64,000 nt of DNA from Paenibacillus polymyxa (GCF_015710975.1 NZ_CP049783.1:2477501-2541500); one strand, 5' to 3'. Counted from the stretch's first letter, positions 47,301 through 57,114 are shown. The notes: generated by a model not told the origin, from the sequence alone. Translations and numbers: made by a program.

Positions 47301-48168
47301 TGTTGTCAATAATGATTATCAGAATGATGAGATTCATCATCTGGTTCGTGAGTTCAGAGCAACCTATAATATTGATGATTCCTTCATGCGATATATGGAG
47401 GCACCGTTAAAAGGCCTTTCCTTTGCACGTAATGTTGGTTTATTTGGAGCAGAGGGTGAAGTCATACTCTATATTGATGATGATGCTATCGCGAACTCCA
47501 ACTTGCTTGAAGAGACCGTCAGAGGCTTCTCAGATCGTCCGGATATCGGAGTTATGGGTGGGAATATTATACTCAATTTACACGAGGAACGGCCTGAGGT
47601 GGTTAAACCAGGTACTGAAGCCTACTGGAGTCAGCTTATTGTGGAAGGCGAAGAAATTATTGATTCTAATTTTCAGTGGGAGTTTCCTTATGGAGCCAAC
47701 TTTGCGGTTAGACATGCTGCACTAATGCGAATTGGGGGCTTTAGAAGCGCTTATGGGCGTAAAGGAAACAATTACGCTGGAGGAGAAGAAATTGTTGTAT
47801 CTTTTGCTATGAGAGAAATCGGGTATAAGGTTGGTCTTAATCCGAAGATGAAAGTCATTCATGATGTGGACACCTCCCGATATACGGTTGAGCATGTTAG
47901 AAAGACAATGCGAAATAGCATTTTAACCAATTACCAATTGCAAAAGGATCTGTATGCGCCAATGGAATCGGATATTGAAGCAGATAAGAATCACCTTGAA
48001 ATTGTTAAAGCTGAATTAGACCATTTGCAGAAGATGCCGGCTAAAAATCAGGATGTTGAAATTGATATCTTGTATAAACAGTACACAATCGAAGCATATG
48101 AAGAGCTGATACAAATGAAGGAAAATGATATAAATACGCGAAGACAGCTGGCAGGAGCGTATAGATAA
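44326..48168 (+). CDS. Three-domain transferase: CDP-glycerol glycerophosphotransferase-like, coiled coil, two GT2 domains
   Basis: The 1280-residue protein combines: residues about 1-335, a TagB/TagF-like glycerophosphotransferase fold (LVHLIEEADVILSDGSGAIFDALFTDTPIV contains the typical D-G-S-G-x-x-F-D); about 338-461, a Gln/Glu-rich coiled coil; about 568-800, a first GT2 domain (ISIVLPVYNGEDYVSKAIDSILQQS, NDGS); about 959-1210, a second GT2 domain (LSVIICTYQRSEKLS, LYIDDDA). It begins at GTG 44326, 7 bases after GGAAGAGG. The coiled coil may act as spacer or chain-length ruler, as in O-antigen capping enzymes used with Wzm/Wzt exporters. A terminator follows. I know of no characterised enzyme with exactly this layout. 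Confidence 0.87.
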   Translation: MNMNRSIAFVIHNLVLYETIKPLIEECEKKQIVCDIYVPHIEEDDWGDMSLDTYHYLKNNGINVTLTSAVPDKAYKIAFYPYLPYYLEVKSDYKFRYQYGMAKPNWNLDTWSRNFDFIFCNGLYDSSVLAAYTQTEIVGMIKYAKFQRMKRETDKYNLLYLPTYGNESSIELVMNHIEEISDTFNMKVKLHHGTSFLEHDRVSLVKSHVPEVLDHKASLVHLIEEADVILSDGSGAIFDALFTDTPIVIFQHPQTESFEGILPLEEQIVQQNFVPFVSDNDNIKQTLLNAILDEQLIQQRRKFTLEMFPVKGRETIDKCMDVINRFLQDDVDQAYRAGHTRLKNEFNELQTHNQNQSQEIEQQKQRIAEHTDQINTLIQTRDHQENVINSMSADIRSLSEKKDELEQQYAQLTQDYNDEKNNLDILNHQYRQLFGQYNELNTQFSELQEYNGRLSTELHNIYNSKRWKMANKLKHILHKSKMIYVLKGYRVWKNYGTTILLKKIKSKVSHKLKRTNAGDHPVDLRKDEGNYNQLLTWYEYKFYNYKVAKDNSFSLELDKFETAFEKDLISIVLPVYNGEDYVSKAIDSILQQSYKYFELIIINDGSKDKTAEIIDAYAKADHRIRVVHQENRKIPRTLSRGFKLAKGEYHTWTSADNILPEHFLEKMVADLKRDENIGMVYANMRLIDSDGQVISNHGWYEEPQFSGNVMLPKSALELNVYPNNTIGAAFMYRAKVTHLLGDYSSYKHTLEDYDYWMRVNSLFELKHVTFDEPIYDYRWHDKSLTASDQELGITSNRYKLMVLDDFRRDFYLTPLVWIIEGDAAEVSDFKKYVLAKGHTVVGRDELNTIIGLNLATPICYLYIKTGEVHNFEFMDSNASSSMYALLIDKSEHTTDTFIADYPWDLKIKDKMNGETDSNYDFFAQETEVLFSLINTKVKNDHLYRIEAVIESEPVYKKDLSVIICTYQRSEKLSNAIKSVIEQSLDKASYEIIVVNNDYQNDEIHHLVREFRATYNIDDSFMRYMEAPLKGLSFARNVGLFGAEGEVILYIDDDAIANSNLLEETVRGFSDRPDIGVMGGNIILNLHEERPEVVKPGTEAYWSQLIVEGEEIIDSNFQWEFPYGANFAVRHAALMRIGGFRSAYGRKGNNYAGGEEIVVSFAMREIGYKVGLNPKMKVIHDVDTSRYTVEHVRKTMRNSILTNYQLQKDLYAPMESDIEADKNHLEIVKAELDHLQKMPAKNQDVEIDILYKQYTIEAYEELIQMKENDINTRRQLAGAYR

Positions 48169-48180
48169 TTAATAAAACTT

Positions 48181-48221
48181 TAAAGGCGCCTCTTTTATAA
48201 AAATAAGGGGCGCCTTTATTA
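48181..48221 (+). terminator. Terminator after the three-domain transferase gene
   Basis: TAAAGGCGCC (48181-48190) and GGCGCCTTTA (48209-48218) are perfect inverted arms followed by TT. Confidence 0.85.
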
Positions 48222-48237
48222 GTATGGAGCTGTTAAA

Positions 48238-49355
48238 TTGAAAATTTTATATTTCTCTCCAATCTATTGGGATGATTTAAAACAACGTCCGCAACATTTG
48301 GCTGAAGAATTTGCTAAGCTCCCGGGGTTCACATTACCTTTGTAGAACCATCCATTAGCATACTTAATAGTATTGCAAGGCAGAACTCAGATTATAAACA
48401 AAGAAAACAAACCATTAATGATAGTCTTCAAATATTCAGGCCGTCAGGCAGTCTGAGATTACCTAGAAGCTTTGAAGGCTTAGACATATTTCATATGAAT
48501 CAATGGTTTGAAAAGAAACAATTAAAGGATTTTGTTTCCAGTTCAGATATCATTTGGTTGGGGAGCCCGGTTTTTTATCCTCTTATTAAACAAAATAAGA
48601 AGAAGATTATATTTGATCGTATGGACGACTATGTATTTCTAACTAACAATGCATTGATGAAGAAGTTACTCAAAAAGTGGGAACTTGAATTACTTGCCAA
48701 GGCGGATCTTGTTATATCTACGAGCAATGATTTGCATAAGCATTCTCTATCATTGAATAAACAATCTTATTTAGTGAAAAATGCTGTGGATACAGCTATA
48801 CTAAACATAAATGTAAATAGCTTGGTTGCCAGTGACTTGAGACGATTAAAGCATGAGGGCTACCATATTTTTGGCTATGTAGGAGCGCTTGACCACTGGT
48901 TTGACGTGGAAGCGGTTAAGGCAATTACAGAATTTGATGAGAAGTTTGTTGTATGTTTGGTTGGGAGAAATAACCTGAACTATAATTTTGAGCAGCATAG
49001 TGGGATTAGATACTATAACCCAGTTCCCAAATCAGAAATTGGTGCGATTATTGATGTTTTTGATGTTTGTTTATATCCCTTTTCAAGGAATTCAGATAGA
49101 ATTGATACGATTAATCCAGTCAAAGTTTATGAGTATCTTAGTCTGAATAAAGTGACTCTAGCTGTGCAGAGTGAAGAAACTAAATTATTAGATCAGAAAG
49201 GGGTCTATCTATATCGTAGTTTAGAAGAAATAAGGGAGTATCTGGCGAGTGTAGACACCCTGCAACGGCCTTTTAATAATCAGGAGCAACTGGAAAACTT
49301 CATAGTCCACAACAATTGGGAAGCTCGTGCAAAAACCATTATGGAGCTACTATAA
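48238..49355 (+). pseudogene. GT-B glycosyltransferase (TuaH-like), frameshifted
   Basis: A TTG at 48238 with GGAG 8 bases upstream opens a frame reading LKILYFSPIYWDDLKQRPQHLAEEFAKLPG, then hits a stop at 48345. The next frame continues the same protein (HITFVEPSISILN...) through 49355, about 372 residues in all. One G is missing at CCCGGGG (about 48326-48331): a fifth G restores LPGVHITFVEP. The body has GT4-like features (GYVGALDHWFDVEAVK, PVPKSEIGAIIDVFDVCLYPF, INPVKVYEYLSLNK). It belongs to the glycosyltransferases acting on lipid-linked oligosaccharide inside the cell. The break may be a sequencing error. Confidence 0.8.
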
Positions 49356-49382
49356 AAGAGCTTTAATAGGAGGAAGTTAGAT

Positions 49383-50111
49383 ATGAAAGGGATTATATTA
49401 GCTGGAGGGACTGGCTCTAGATTATACCCGCTTACTAAAGTTACAAACAAACATTTGCTGCCGATTGGTAAATATCCAATGATTTATTACTCTATTGACA
49501 AGCTAAAAAAGGCGAATATAAACGATATTTTGATCGTTACTGGAAAGGAACATATGGGAGATGTAGTTAATCTCTTAGGAAGTGGAGTCGACCTTGGAGT
49601 TACACTGACTTACAAAGTACAAGATGAAGCCGGTGGAATTGCACAGGCTTTGCTTTTAGCTGAGCACTTTGTTGGTAATGACAAGATGGTTGTAATTTTG
49701 GGGGACAATGTATTTAAAGATGATATAACCTCATTCGTTGAAAAATTCAAGCTTCAAGAATCGGGAGCGAAATTGCTACTTCATAAAGTTCCTGATGCTA
49801 ATCGCTATGGAGTACCAGAATTACAAGGCGATAACATTGTAAATATTGAAGAAAAGCCTAAGAACCCTAAGAGTGATTATGCAGTTACGGGCATTTATAT
49901 GTTTAACCATTCAGTGTTTGATATTATCAAGACTTTGACCCCTTCAGCAAGAGGAGAATATGAAATCACAGATGTGAATAACGCTTATATTCAACGAAAC
50001 CAACTTACATTTGATATTTTAGAAAATTGGTGGACTGATGCGGGAACACATGCTTCATTGATGCTTGCTAACAAATTAGTGAGTGAAATGGATTATGAAC
50101 TATTTTCCTAG
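49383..50111 (+). CDS. rmlA: Glucose-1-phosphate thymidylyltransferase
   Basis: The 242-residue short-form RmlA makes dTDP-glucose, the first step to dTDP-rhamnose. Seen: KGIILAGGTGSRLYPLTKVTNKHLLPIGKYPMIYY at the N-terminus, GDNVF for the catalytic/metal region, EEKPKNPKSDYAVTGIY and WWTDAGTH at the end. AGGAGGAAG precedes the ATG. The other three rml genes lie 3 kb downstream, separated by an acyltransferase and a gene on the other strand, so the pathway is complete but split. Confidence 0.93.
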   Translation: MKGIILAGGTGSRLYPLTKVTNKHLLPIGKYPMIYYSIDKLKKANINDILIVTGKEHMGDVVNLLGSGVDLGVTLTYKVQDEAGGIAQALLLAEHFVGNDKMVVILGDNVFKDDITSFVEKFKLQESGAKLLLHKVPDANRYGVPELQGDNIVNIEEKPKNPKSDYAVTGIYMFNHSVFDIIKTLTPSARGEYEITDVNNAYIQRNQLTFDILENWWTDAGTHASLMLANKLVSEMDYELFS

Positions 50112-50173
50112 GATGATCGCAGGACTAAAGAATCCGCAGATAACAATGACATAAAGAAAGTGAGACTTTATAA

Positions 50174-51271
50174 ATGCAAATTGTGCATGCTCCAGCTAGA
50201 ATAAAGTGGGTAGATGTTTTAAAGGGACTGGCAATTATTTTTTTAGTCTTCTCACATTTGGTGCCTCATGGTTTTAAAGGGAATGAGTTGATGGATAAAA
50301 GCTTTATAATAGGGTATTTTTATTCCTTCCATATGCCTCTTTTCTTTTTTGCTTCTGGGTTTACCTCTAATTTTCAGAAGTATAAATTTAGTAGTTTTTT
50401 GTGGTCTAAAATCAAAACAATCCTTTTACCATATACGACTCTTTATATATGTTCCTTATTGTATTTTGGTTGGATGCATTGGATGGGGATTGTCGGAACA
50501 CTTGATCCAATGGTTGTTATTGAAACTTTTTTATATGCAGATGGGAATCACTTGGGTATTCTTAATATGTCTCTATGGTTCCTACCTTGTCTTTTCTTGG
50601 CCCAAATTATTTCGTACTTAGTTTTGAAGATTTCCTCAAAGAAAAGTTATATGTATGTATTTTGGATATTGCTCACCATTCTAGGGGCATTTTTAAGTAA
50701 GCTTGATACACATGCACTTCCCTGGTCATTGGGAACTTCAATTAATGCAGCTTCCTTAATTATTTGTGGTTATTTATTTAAAATGAATGAACAATTTTTT
50801 ATTGAAAAAATCAAATTAAATAAACCATACATTGCTTATGCTGGTGGCTTCCTGGGTCTTGTGTTATTTTTAATAAATGACAAGCCAGGCATGTCAGGAA
50901 ATTACTATGGGCATAATTATATATTATTTTACCTATCAGTACTGAGCAGTCTAGTATTCTATATTTACTTATCTAAAAAAATTGAGTCATCTAACTTGTT
51001 GTCCTATTTTGGTAAAAATTCTCTAATTATATTTGGTCTGCATGGATTAATACTTAGCTTCTGGGAGAATGTGAATTTTTACGAGATGTTTTCTGTTAAA
51101 ACAAATATGTATTTAGATGGAATTTCATTTGTTGTTATCTCTACCTTGCTTGTCTTCTTAAGTTGTGTCCTTTTCATTGAAATTTTTAATAGATTCTTAC
51201 CATTCCTGATTGGCAAAAAATTTAGTTTTGGCAATTCTAAAATAACTACAATTCCCAATAAAAATGTTTAA
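50174..51271 (+). CDS. Acyltransferase-3 family membrane protein
   Basis: The 365-residue protein has about ten membrane spans and the family start RIKWVDVLKGLAIIFLVFSHL, followed by the conserved HMPLFFFASGF segment. Such enzymes O-acetylate sugars on the outer face of polysaccharides or wall polymers. It is weakly preceded by AAAGTGAG and ends in a bidirectional terminator. Its position between rmlA and the polymer genes suggests O-acetylation of the same glycan; this is inference. Confidence 0.85.
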   Translation: MQIVHAPARIKWVDVLKGLAIIFLVFSHLVPHGFKGNELMDKSFIIGYFYSFHMPLFFFASGFTSNFQKYKFSSFLWSKIKTILLPYTTLYICSLLYFGWMHWMGIVGTLDPMVVIETFLYADGNHLGILNMSLWFLPCLFLAQIISYLVLKISSKKSYMYVFWILLTILGAFLSKLDTHALPWSLGTSINAASLIICGYLFKMNEQFFIEKIKLNKPYIAYAGGFLGLVLFLINDKPGMSGNYYGHNYILFYLSVLSSLVFYIYLSKKIESSNLLSYFGKNSLIIFGLHGLILSFWENVNFYEMFSVKTNMYLDGISFVVISTLLVFLSCVLFIEIFNRFLPFLIGKKFSFGNSKITTIPNKNV

Positions 51272-51278
51272 TGATTAA

Positions 51279-51318
51279 CAAAAAAAAGCCCCCGATTTTT
51301 ATTCGAGGGCTTTTTTTA
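51279..51318 (+). terminator. Bidirectional terminator between convergent genes
   Basis: AAAAAAAGCCCCCGA and TCGAGGGCTTTTTTT form a stem with a short loop (one mismatch) flanked by A and T runs, suiting both the acyltransferase and the convergent membrane transferase. Confidence 0.9.
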
Positions 51319-51340
51319 TGCGTCGGACATCTGGATTGAA

Positions 51341-53215
51341 TTAGAAAAGATCGGGATTATCAGGGTATATTTTTCTGAATTGTGAACGTATAAGCTCAAC
51401 TTTTTCTTTTGTGATGGATGACGTCTTTTTCAAGACGATGGCTTCTACGTTATTATCAAGAGTATAGCTTTTTAAAGGTTTAAAATTATTTTTAAGAGAT
51501 CCGTTCATGACCTCTTCTGCGAGTATACCTACAACCTTTTGACCACTTTCACCTAAATGGTATTGTGTAGGTAATGCGATCACAACATAATCAGACTCAA
51601 AAAACGACACTGGAAAGCCATCTCTTAAATCCACATGGTGAGTCAGATTCATAAACGGAAGAGCATTGCTATTGTCAGGCATTTCGATCTGTCTAAGTAT
51701 GTCATCATTAAGAATTCCAGAGCTCGATAGGACATATACTTTATGCTGCTCTGATGAAATTTCCTTAAGATCAGCCGTCATTTGCTTCAAAACAGGTATA
51801 TCTGTTCTTACTCTAGGTGTTTGTTTAAAGTCACTGAATAAAGAAGAGAAGTAGGTAACAGGCCGTGCATTTGTATTCGTAAAGGTTACTAAGAAATTAC
51901 AAAGCACTAAATAAGCCAGAATAACTAAGCCAACACTTTTTGCATATTTTATCTTGGACAAATAGTTTAGAATGAGAATAACGCCACTAATAAATAGAAT
52001 TAACACATTCACTGTAAGCAGATAATAATGCTGAGAAGCTAAGCTTTGGATTCTTGTAAAAAGAAAGTACGTAATGAATAAGTTCGTAACTAAAAAGATT
52101 GATATATACCTTGTTTTACTAATGAATAACAAGCCTATGCAACCAACAAGAGCTATGATGAAAATGAAGGCTCCGTAATGATAAAATAAATTCTGCAAGT
52201 TACTTAAGACGTCACCAAAATAATAAGCTGAGTAGGCGTTCTTAAAGTTATTGGTCAGAGCTCTTTGAATAAATTCATTGAAGAATATGACAAGAAACAA
52301 TGCGCTTGAAGCTCCTATAATGAAAAAATTTAAGATAACCTGTAAGAGCTGCTTAAAGCGAAACTCTTTTTCTAGAATCCATTTGAATATAAAGGCGATA
52401 CCGATCGACCCAAAAAAAGATACGATCCAGAATCCATACCATCGTCTTGTGAATGTTAGTAATACCAGGCAAGCAGCTAAAAGTAAAATCGCTTTTACAT
52501 TTAAGCGTTCAAAATCATTATTAAATAAGATAACTAGGGACAAGCCGATAAAAATAAGTCCTATAGAATCCAGGTATCCACCCAACATAGGAGCTATCAT
52601 AATTGGGAAAGTAAATGTAAGTACAAAGATGATAAGAACGTTCAATTTTGTGTTTAGCTGGATTTGATCAGCAATCTTGATACATAATAAGAATAGTATC
52701 AAACAAGAAGGATACAAGAAGCAGGTATAGATTGCTAACACATAGCTCATGTAGCTTGTACCTAAGAACTTTAAGGGTAAGGCGAGAAAGACTGTTGGGA
52801 ACACGGAATAATCGTCTCTTAAAATACTTGCATAGATTTGTTTAGATGCTGCTATAAAATCTGTACTTAAGAGGTTATTAAATTGTATGGAAGTATTCCA
52901 ATAGGCCGAAAAGTCCCAATAATAAATGAAATGTTCCCTTTGGAGGAAAGCGTAAATGAATATAATCCCAACGAGATAGCCGCCAAAAGCTAGGTATTGC
53001 ACCATTATTTCTTTCTTTGCATATGTTAAGATACCACTGATGTGTAAAATGTATGTAGCACCTATGACAAACGACTGAGCAATATTTAGACTGAATAATA
53101 TGGAAATATAGTAAGAATCAATTTTAAACAATATGAGAATCGGGATAAGTAGCCACATCAAAATCAAATAGGACCAAACAAAATTTTTATTAACTCTCGA
53201 TAAATTCAAAAGCAT
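51341..53215 (-). CDS. Large multi-span membrane protein, probable GT39/ArnT-type glycosyltransferase
   Basis: The 624-residue protein has about 12 membrane spans. The first external loop holds HFIYYWDFSAYWNTSIQFNNLL, with the Asp expected of polyprenyl-phosphate-dependent GT-C enzymes, and a later loop has ILRDDYSVFP. The C-terminal 150 residues are soluble (LKQMTADLKEISSEQHKVYVLSSSGILNDDIL), as in GT39/PMT relatives. I start it at 53215 (minus strand), where GGGAGGGA precedes the ATG; a longer in-frame form would overlap rmlC. It probably adds a sugar from a lipid donor on the outside of the membrane. Its 5' end nearly touches the divergent rmlC promoter region. Confidence 0.75.
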   Translation of the reverse strand: MLLNLSRVNKNFVWSYLILMWLLIPILILFKIDSYYISILFSLNIAQSFVIGATYILHISGILTYAKKEIMVQYLAFGGYLVGIIFIYAFLQREHFIYYWDFSAYWNTSIQFNNLLSTDFIAASKQIYASILRDDYSVFPTVFLALPLKFLGTSYMSYVLAIYTCFLYPSCLILFLLCIKIADQIQLNTKLNVLIIFVLTFTFPIMIAPMLGGYLDSIGLIFIGLSLVILFNNDFERLNVKAILLLAACLVLLTFTRRWYGFWIVSFFGSIGIAFIFKWILEKEFRFKQLLQVILNFFIIGASSALFLVIFFNEFIQRALTNNFKNAYSAYYFGDVLSNLQNLFYHYGAFIFIIALVGCIGLLFISKTRYISIFLVTNLFITYFLFTRIQSLASQHYYLLTVNVLILFISGVILILNYLSKIKYAKSVGLVILAYLVLCNFLVTFTNTNARPVTYFSSLFSDFKQTPRVRTDIPVLKQMTADLKEISSEQHKVYVLSSSGILNDDILRQIEMPDNSNALPFMNLTHHVDLRDGFPVSFFESDYVVIALPTQYHLGESGQKVVGILAEEVMNGSLKNNFKPLKSYTLDNNVEAIVLKKTSSITKEKVELIRSQFRKIYPDNPDLF

Positions 53216-53298
53216 ATTCCCTCCCAAAATAGTGTGCTTATTAATTTTATAGTAATCATAAATGAAAGTATATACAGAAGATGTTGGAGGTTTCGTGA

Positions 53299-53844
53299 AT
53301 GATAATAAAGGAAGTACTTGCAGGTGCAAAAATTATTGAACCCGTGGTCCATGGTGATCACCGTGGTTTTTTTATGGAAAGCTACAATGAACAAATCATG
53401 AAGCAGCATGGAATCAACTATGCTTTTATTCAGGATAATCAGTCCTTATCTGCAGAAGCTGGCGTGATCCGAGGGCTGCATTACCAGCTTCATCCTAAAG
53501 CCCAGACCAAACTTATCCGAGTGCTTTCTGGAGCCATCTATGATGTTATTGTGGATATTCGTAAAAGTTCCCCAACATTCGGTCAATGGGTCGGGGTGAT
53601 CTTAAGCGAGCATAATAGACGTCAGTTACTGGTGCCTAAAGGATTTGCTCATGGGTTCTGTACGCTTGTTCCAAATACTCAAGTGCTGTACAAGGTAGAC
53701 GAGTATTATTCACCCGAAAATGATCGGGGAATTCTGTGGAATGACCCTGCGCTGGGGATTGATTGGCCAACTTCTCATGCTATTCTTTCAGAGAAGGATC
53801 AGAAGCATCCGACATTTAGGGATGCAGACATTAACTTTGATTAG
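53299..53844 (+). CDS. rmlC: dTDP-4-dehydrorhamnose 3,5-epimerase
   Basis: The 181-residue cupin enzyme carries out the third step to dTDP-rhamnose. HGDHRGFFMESYN, RGLHYQLHPKAQTKLIRV (with the catalytic His) and PKGFAHGFCTL are all intact. It is the first of an rmlC-rmlB-rmlD group on the plus strand, divergent from the large membrane transferase, and the 80-base gap to rmlB has no strong terminator. Confidence 0.95.
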   Translation: MIIKEVLAGAKIIEPVVHGDHRGFFMESYNEQIMKQHGINYAFIQDNQSLSAEAGVIRGLHYQLHPKAQTKLIRVLSGAIYDVIVDIRKSSPTFGQWVGVILSEHNRRQLLVPKGFAHGFCTLVPNTQVLYKVDEYYSPENDRGILWNDPALGIDWPTSHAILSEKDQKHPTFRDADINFD

Positions 53845-53924
53845 AGTGATAATAGGCGGCTGTTTTGTCGTTCTGTTTTAAAATAACATGTTAATTGTAT
53901 TAAAGCACGTTTGAGGAGGTATTT

Positions 53925-54944
53925 ATGAAACTTCTTGTCACCGGCGGTGCCGGATTTATTGGCAGTAACTTTTTATTGTATATGTTAAAGCAGCATCCAG
54001 ATTATGAAATCGTGAATGTGGACGCACTCACCTATGCAGGCAACTTAGAAAATTTGAAATCCATTGAAGATCATCCCAAACATTCCTTTGTGAAAGCAGA
54101 TATTACTGATGCACAAGTGATGGATCAGCTGATGCAGCAGGGAATTGATGTGGTGGTGAATTTTGCGGCAGAGTCGCATGTGGATCGGAGTATTTTGGAG
54201 CCGGAAGTGTTTGTGAAAACAAACGTATTGGGTACACAGGTGTTACTGGATGCCGCCAAGAAATATAATGTGACCAAATTTGTGCAGGTATCGACAGATG
54301 AAGTATACGGTTCACTGGGTGAAACCGGATTGTTCACAGAGGCCACTCCGTTGCAGCCTAATAGTCCCTATTCTGCTTCCAAGGCAGGCGGTGATCTGTT
54401 AGTTCGTGCATATCATGAAACCTTCGGTTTGCCAGTGAATATCACACGTTGTTCTAATAATTACGGTCCATATCAATTCCCAGAAAAACTGATTCCGTTA
54501 ATGATCTCACGTGCATTGAGCGACCAACAGTTACCTGTGTACGGGGATGGCTTGAACATTCGCGATTGGTTGTATGTAGAGGATCACTGCAGCGCTATTG
54601 ACCTGGTCATTCATCAGGGCAAGCTGGGTGAAGTATACAATATCGGGGGAAATAACGAGCGAACGAATGTGCATATCGTCAAAACGGTATTGGAGGAGCT
54701 GGGCAAGCCAGAATCTCTAATTTCGTATGTGCAGGATCGTCCGGGTCATGATCGCCGTTATGGAATCGATCCGACCAAAACTATGAACGAGCTGGGCTGG
54801 AAGCCCAAACACTCTTTTGAGACCGGCATTAAAGAAACGATTCGCTGGTACTTGGACAACGAGGAATGGTGGACCCGCATTCAATCCGGTGAATATCAGC
54901 AATATTATGCCAAGCAGTATGGTTCCCGCTTAGGGGATGTGTAA
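53925..54944 (+). CDS. rmlB: dTDP-glucose 4,6-dehydratase
   Basis: The 339-residue SDR enzyme carries out the second step to dTDP-rhamnose. NAD-binding GGAGFIGSN at the N-terminus, the STDEVYGSL motif, YSASKAGGD (Tyr/Lys pair) and RDWLYVEDH are intact. A strong TTGAGGAGG ribosome site precedes the ATG. Its stop overlaps the ribosome site region of rmlD. Confidence 0.96.
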   Translation: MKLLVTGGAGFIGSNFLLYMLKQHPDYEIVNVDALTYAGNLENLKSIEDHPKHSFVKADITDAQVMDQLMQQGIDVVVNFAAESHVDRSILEPEVFVKTNVLGTQVLLDAAKKYNVTKFVQVSTDEVYGSLGETGLFTEATPLQPNSPYSASKAGGDLLVRAYHETFGLPVNITRCSNNYGPYQFPEKLIPLMISRALSDQQLPVYGDGLNIRDWLYVEDHCSAIDLVIHQGKLGEVYNIGGNNERTNVHIVKTVLEELGKPESLISYVQDRPGHDRRYGIDPTKTMNELGWKPKHSFETGIKETIRWYLDNEEWWTRIQSGEYQQYYAKQYGSRLGDV

Positions 54945-54945
54945 A

Positions 54946-55818
<873 letters not shown>

Positions 55819-55840
55819 TTAAAACTGTATCATAGCTATC

Positions 55841-55879
55841 AAAAATCTCCCATCATTTCAGGATTGGGAGATTTTATTA
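55841..55879 (+). terminator. Terminator after rmlD
   Basis: AAAATCTCCCA and TGGGAGATTTT are perfect inverted arms around a 12-base loop, followed by ATTAT. Confidence 0.85.
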
Positions 55880-55983
55880 TATTTGAGACTATGTTGATTA
55901 AGGCTGATGAGCATTATAATGTATAGGCAGGTGGAATGTACATGTCCCCGTAGCCCATATTTTCAAAGAAGGAGGGCATTACT

Positions 55984-56922
55984 CTGAACAGACCTAATGT
56001 ACAAGTTTTATTGTCTACATATAATGGAGCAGCTTACTTAGATGAGCAGGTAGAAAGTCTCATCAATCAAAAAGACGTAGAAGTGCAGATTCTAATCCGT
56101 GATGATGGCTCAACAGATGATACGGTAGCCAAGTTGATTACATTGGAGCAACGTTATCCCAAACAGATTAGGTTATGCCCAGAGAGTAATGTAGGTGTTA
56201 TTGCGAGTTTTTTTGATCTGATTCAAAGATCGTCCGAGACATTCGACTATTACGCCTTTTGCGATCAGGATGATGTATGGATGCCGAACAAGCTTGCTCG
56301 GGCTGTAGCTCAGCTCAGGGAAAAGGATGAGAGCCGGCCGCTGATGTATTGTTCTGCTACCCAGATGGTCTCTCAAAACTTGGAGCCACTCAAGGTATGG
56401 CCAGCTGATATTCCCAGACCTTTATCCTTATATAATGCTCTCATCGAGAATGTGTGTGTAGGTTGTACCATGGTGTTCAATAAACAAACACTCCAGCTCG
56501 TGAAAAAGAAAATTCCAGCTACCTTAAACAATGTTATTATGCATGACTGGTGGATTTACTTATGTACCGCTTCTTTTGGTGAGGTTGTTTTTGATCCCGA
56601 GCCGTCGATTTGGTATCGGCAGCATCAAAACAATGTGCTGGGAGGTTCAACGGATGGCTGGGTTAGCAAGTGGAGAAAGAGACTAAGTAGATTTGTGAAA
56701 GGAAAAAATCGCTATATTTTAAGTAAACAAGCCCGGCAATTTGTTCAACTATATGGACAAGACATGCCTTCTCAATTGTACAGAGATGTGGATCAATTCC
56801 TGGACAGCTACCAAAAGGGTGTGTTTTCTCGTATGAAATATATAGGGCAGTCTCCGTTTTATAGGCAGTCCCGGTTGGACAACTGGATTTATAAGTTAGT
56901 TTTTATACTGGGGAAATTATAG
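55984..56922 (+). CDS. GT2 glycosyltransferase, rhamnosyltransferase-type, with probable CTG start
   Basis: The 312-residue GT-A enzyme has VQVLLSTYNGAAYLDEQVESLI, DDGSTDDTV and CDQDDVW, and HDWWIYL in the C-terminal half, a set typical of rhamnosyl- and related transferases. The usual start codons would cut off the first beta strand: TTG 56011 gives MSTYNG, which is too short for the fold. GGAGGG (55971-55976) sits 7 bases before a CTG (55984) that gives MNRPNVQVLLSTYNG, so I take CTG as the start. It follows the rml genes, which supply dTDP-rhamnose. Confidence 0.85.
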   Translation: MNRPNVQVLLSTYNGAAYLDEQVESLINQKDVEVQILIRDDGSTDDTVAKLITLEQRYPKQIRLCPESNVGVIASFFDLIQRSSETFDYYAFCDQDDVWMPNKLARAVAQLREKDESRPLMYCSATQMVSQNLEPLKVWPADIPRPLSLYNALIENVCVGCTMVFNKQTLQLVKKKIPATLNNVIMHDWWIYLCTASFGEVVFDPEPSIWYRQHQNNVLGGSTDGWVSKWRKRLSRFVKGKNRYILSKQARQFVQLYGQDMPSQLYRDVDQFLDSYQKGVFSRMKYIGQSPFYRQSRLDNWIYKLVFILGKL

Positions 56923-57040
56923 GGGCTGGGAAGAAAAATATTGAAACTTTTTTCCATGTAAGAGCGTCAAATAATCAAAGGTGCAAATGAATGCTAGATA
57001 AAAACCCATCGAATGCGTGTTCCTTTTTGGAAATATATAG

Positions 57041-57046
57041 TATAAT
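57041..57046 (+). promoter_or_regulatory. -10 element of the toxin gene
   Basis: A perfect TATAAT about 70 bases before the toxin start; the matching -35 (TGTTCC at 57018) is weak. Confidence 0.45.
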
Positions 57047-57114
57047 TGAAGCGTGCAACCGATAGAGCTGGCAAGGGCGGTCGGCTAACTCTCCCGAGGA
57101 GGGGGGTGAAGCCT

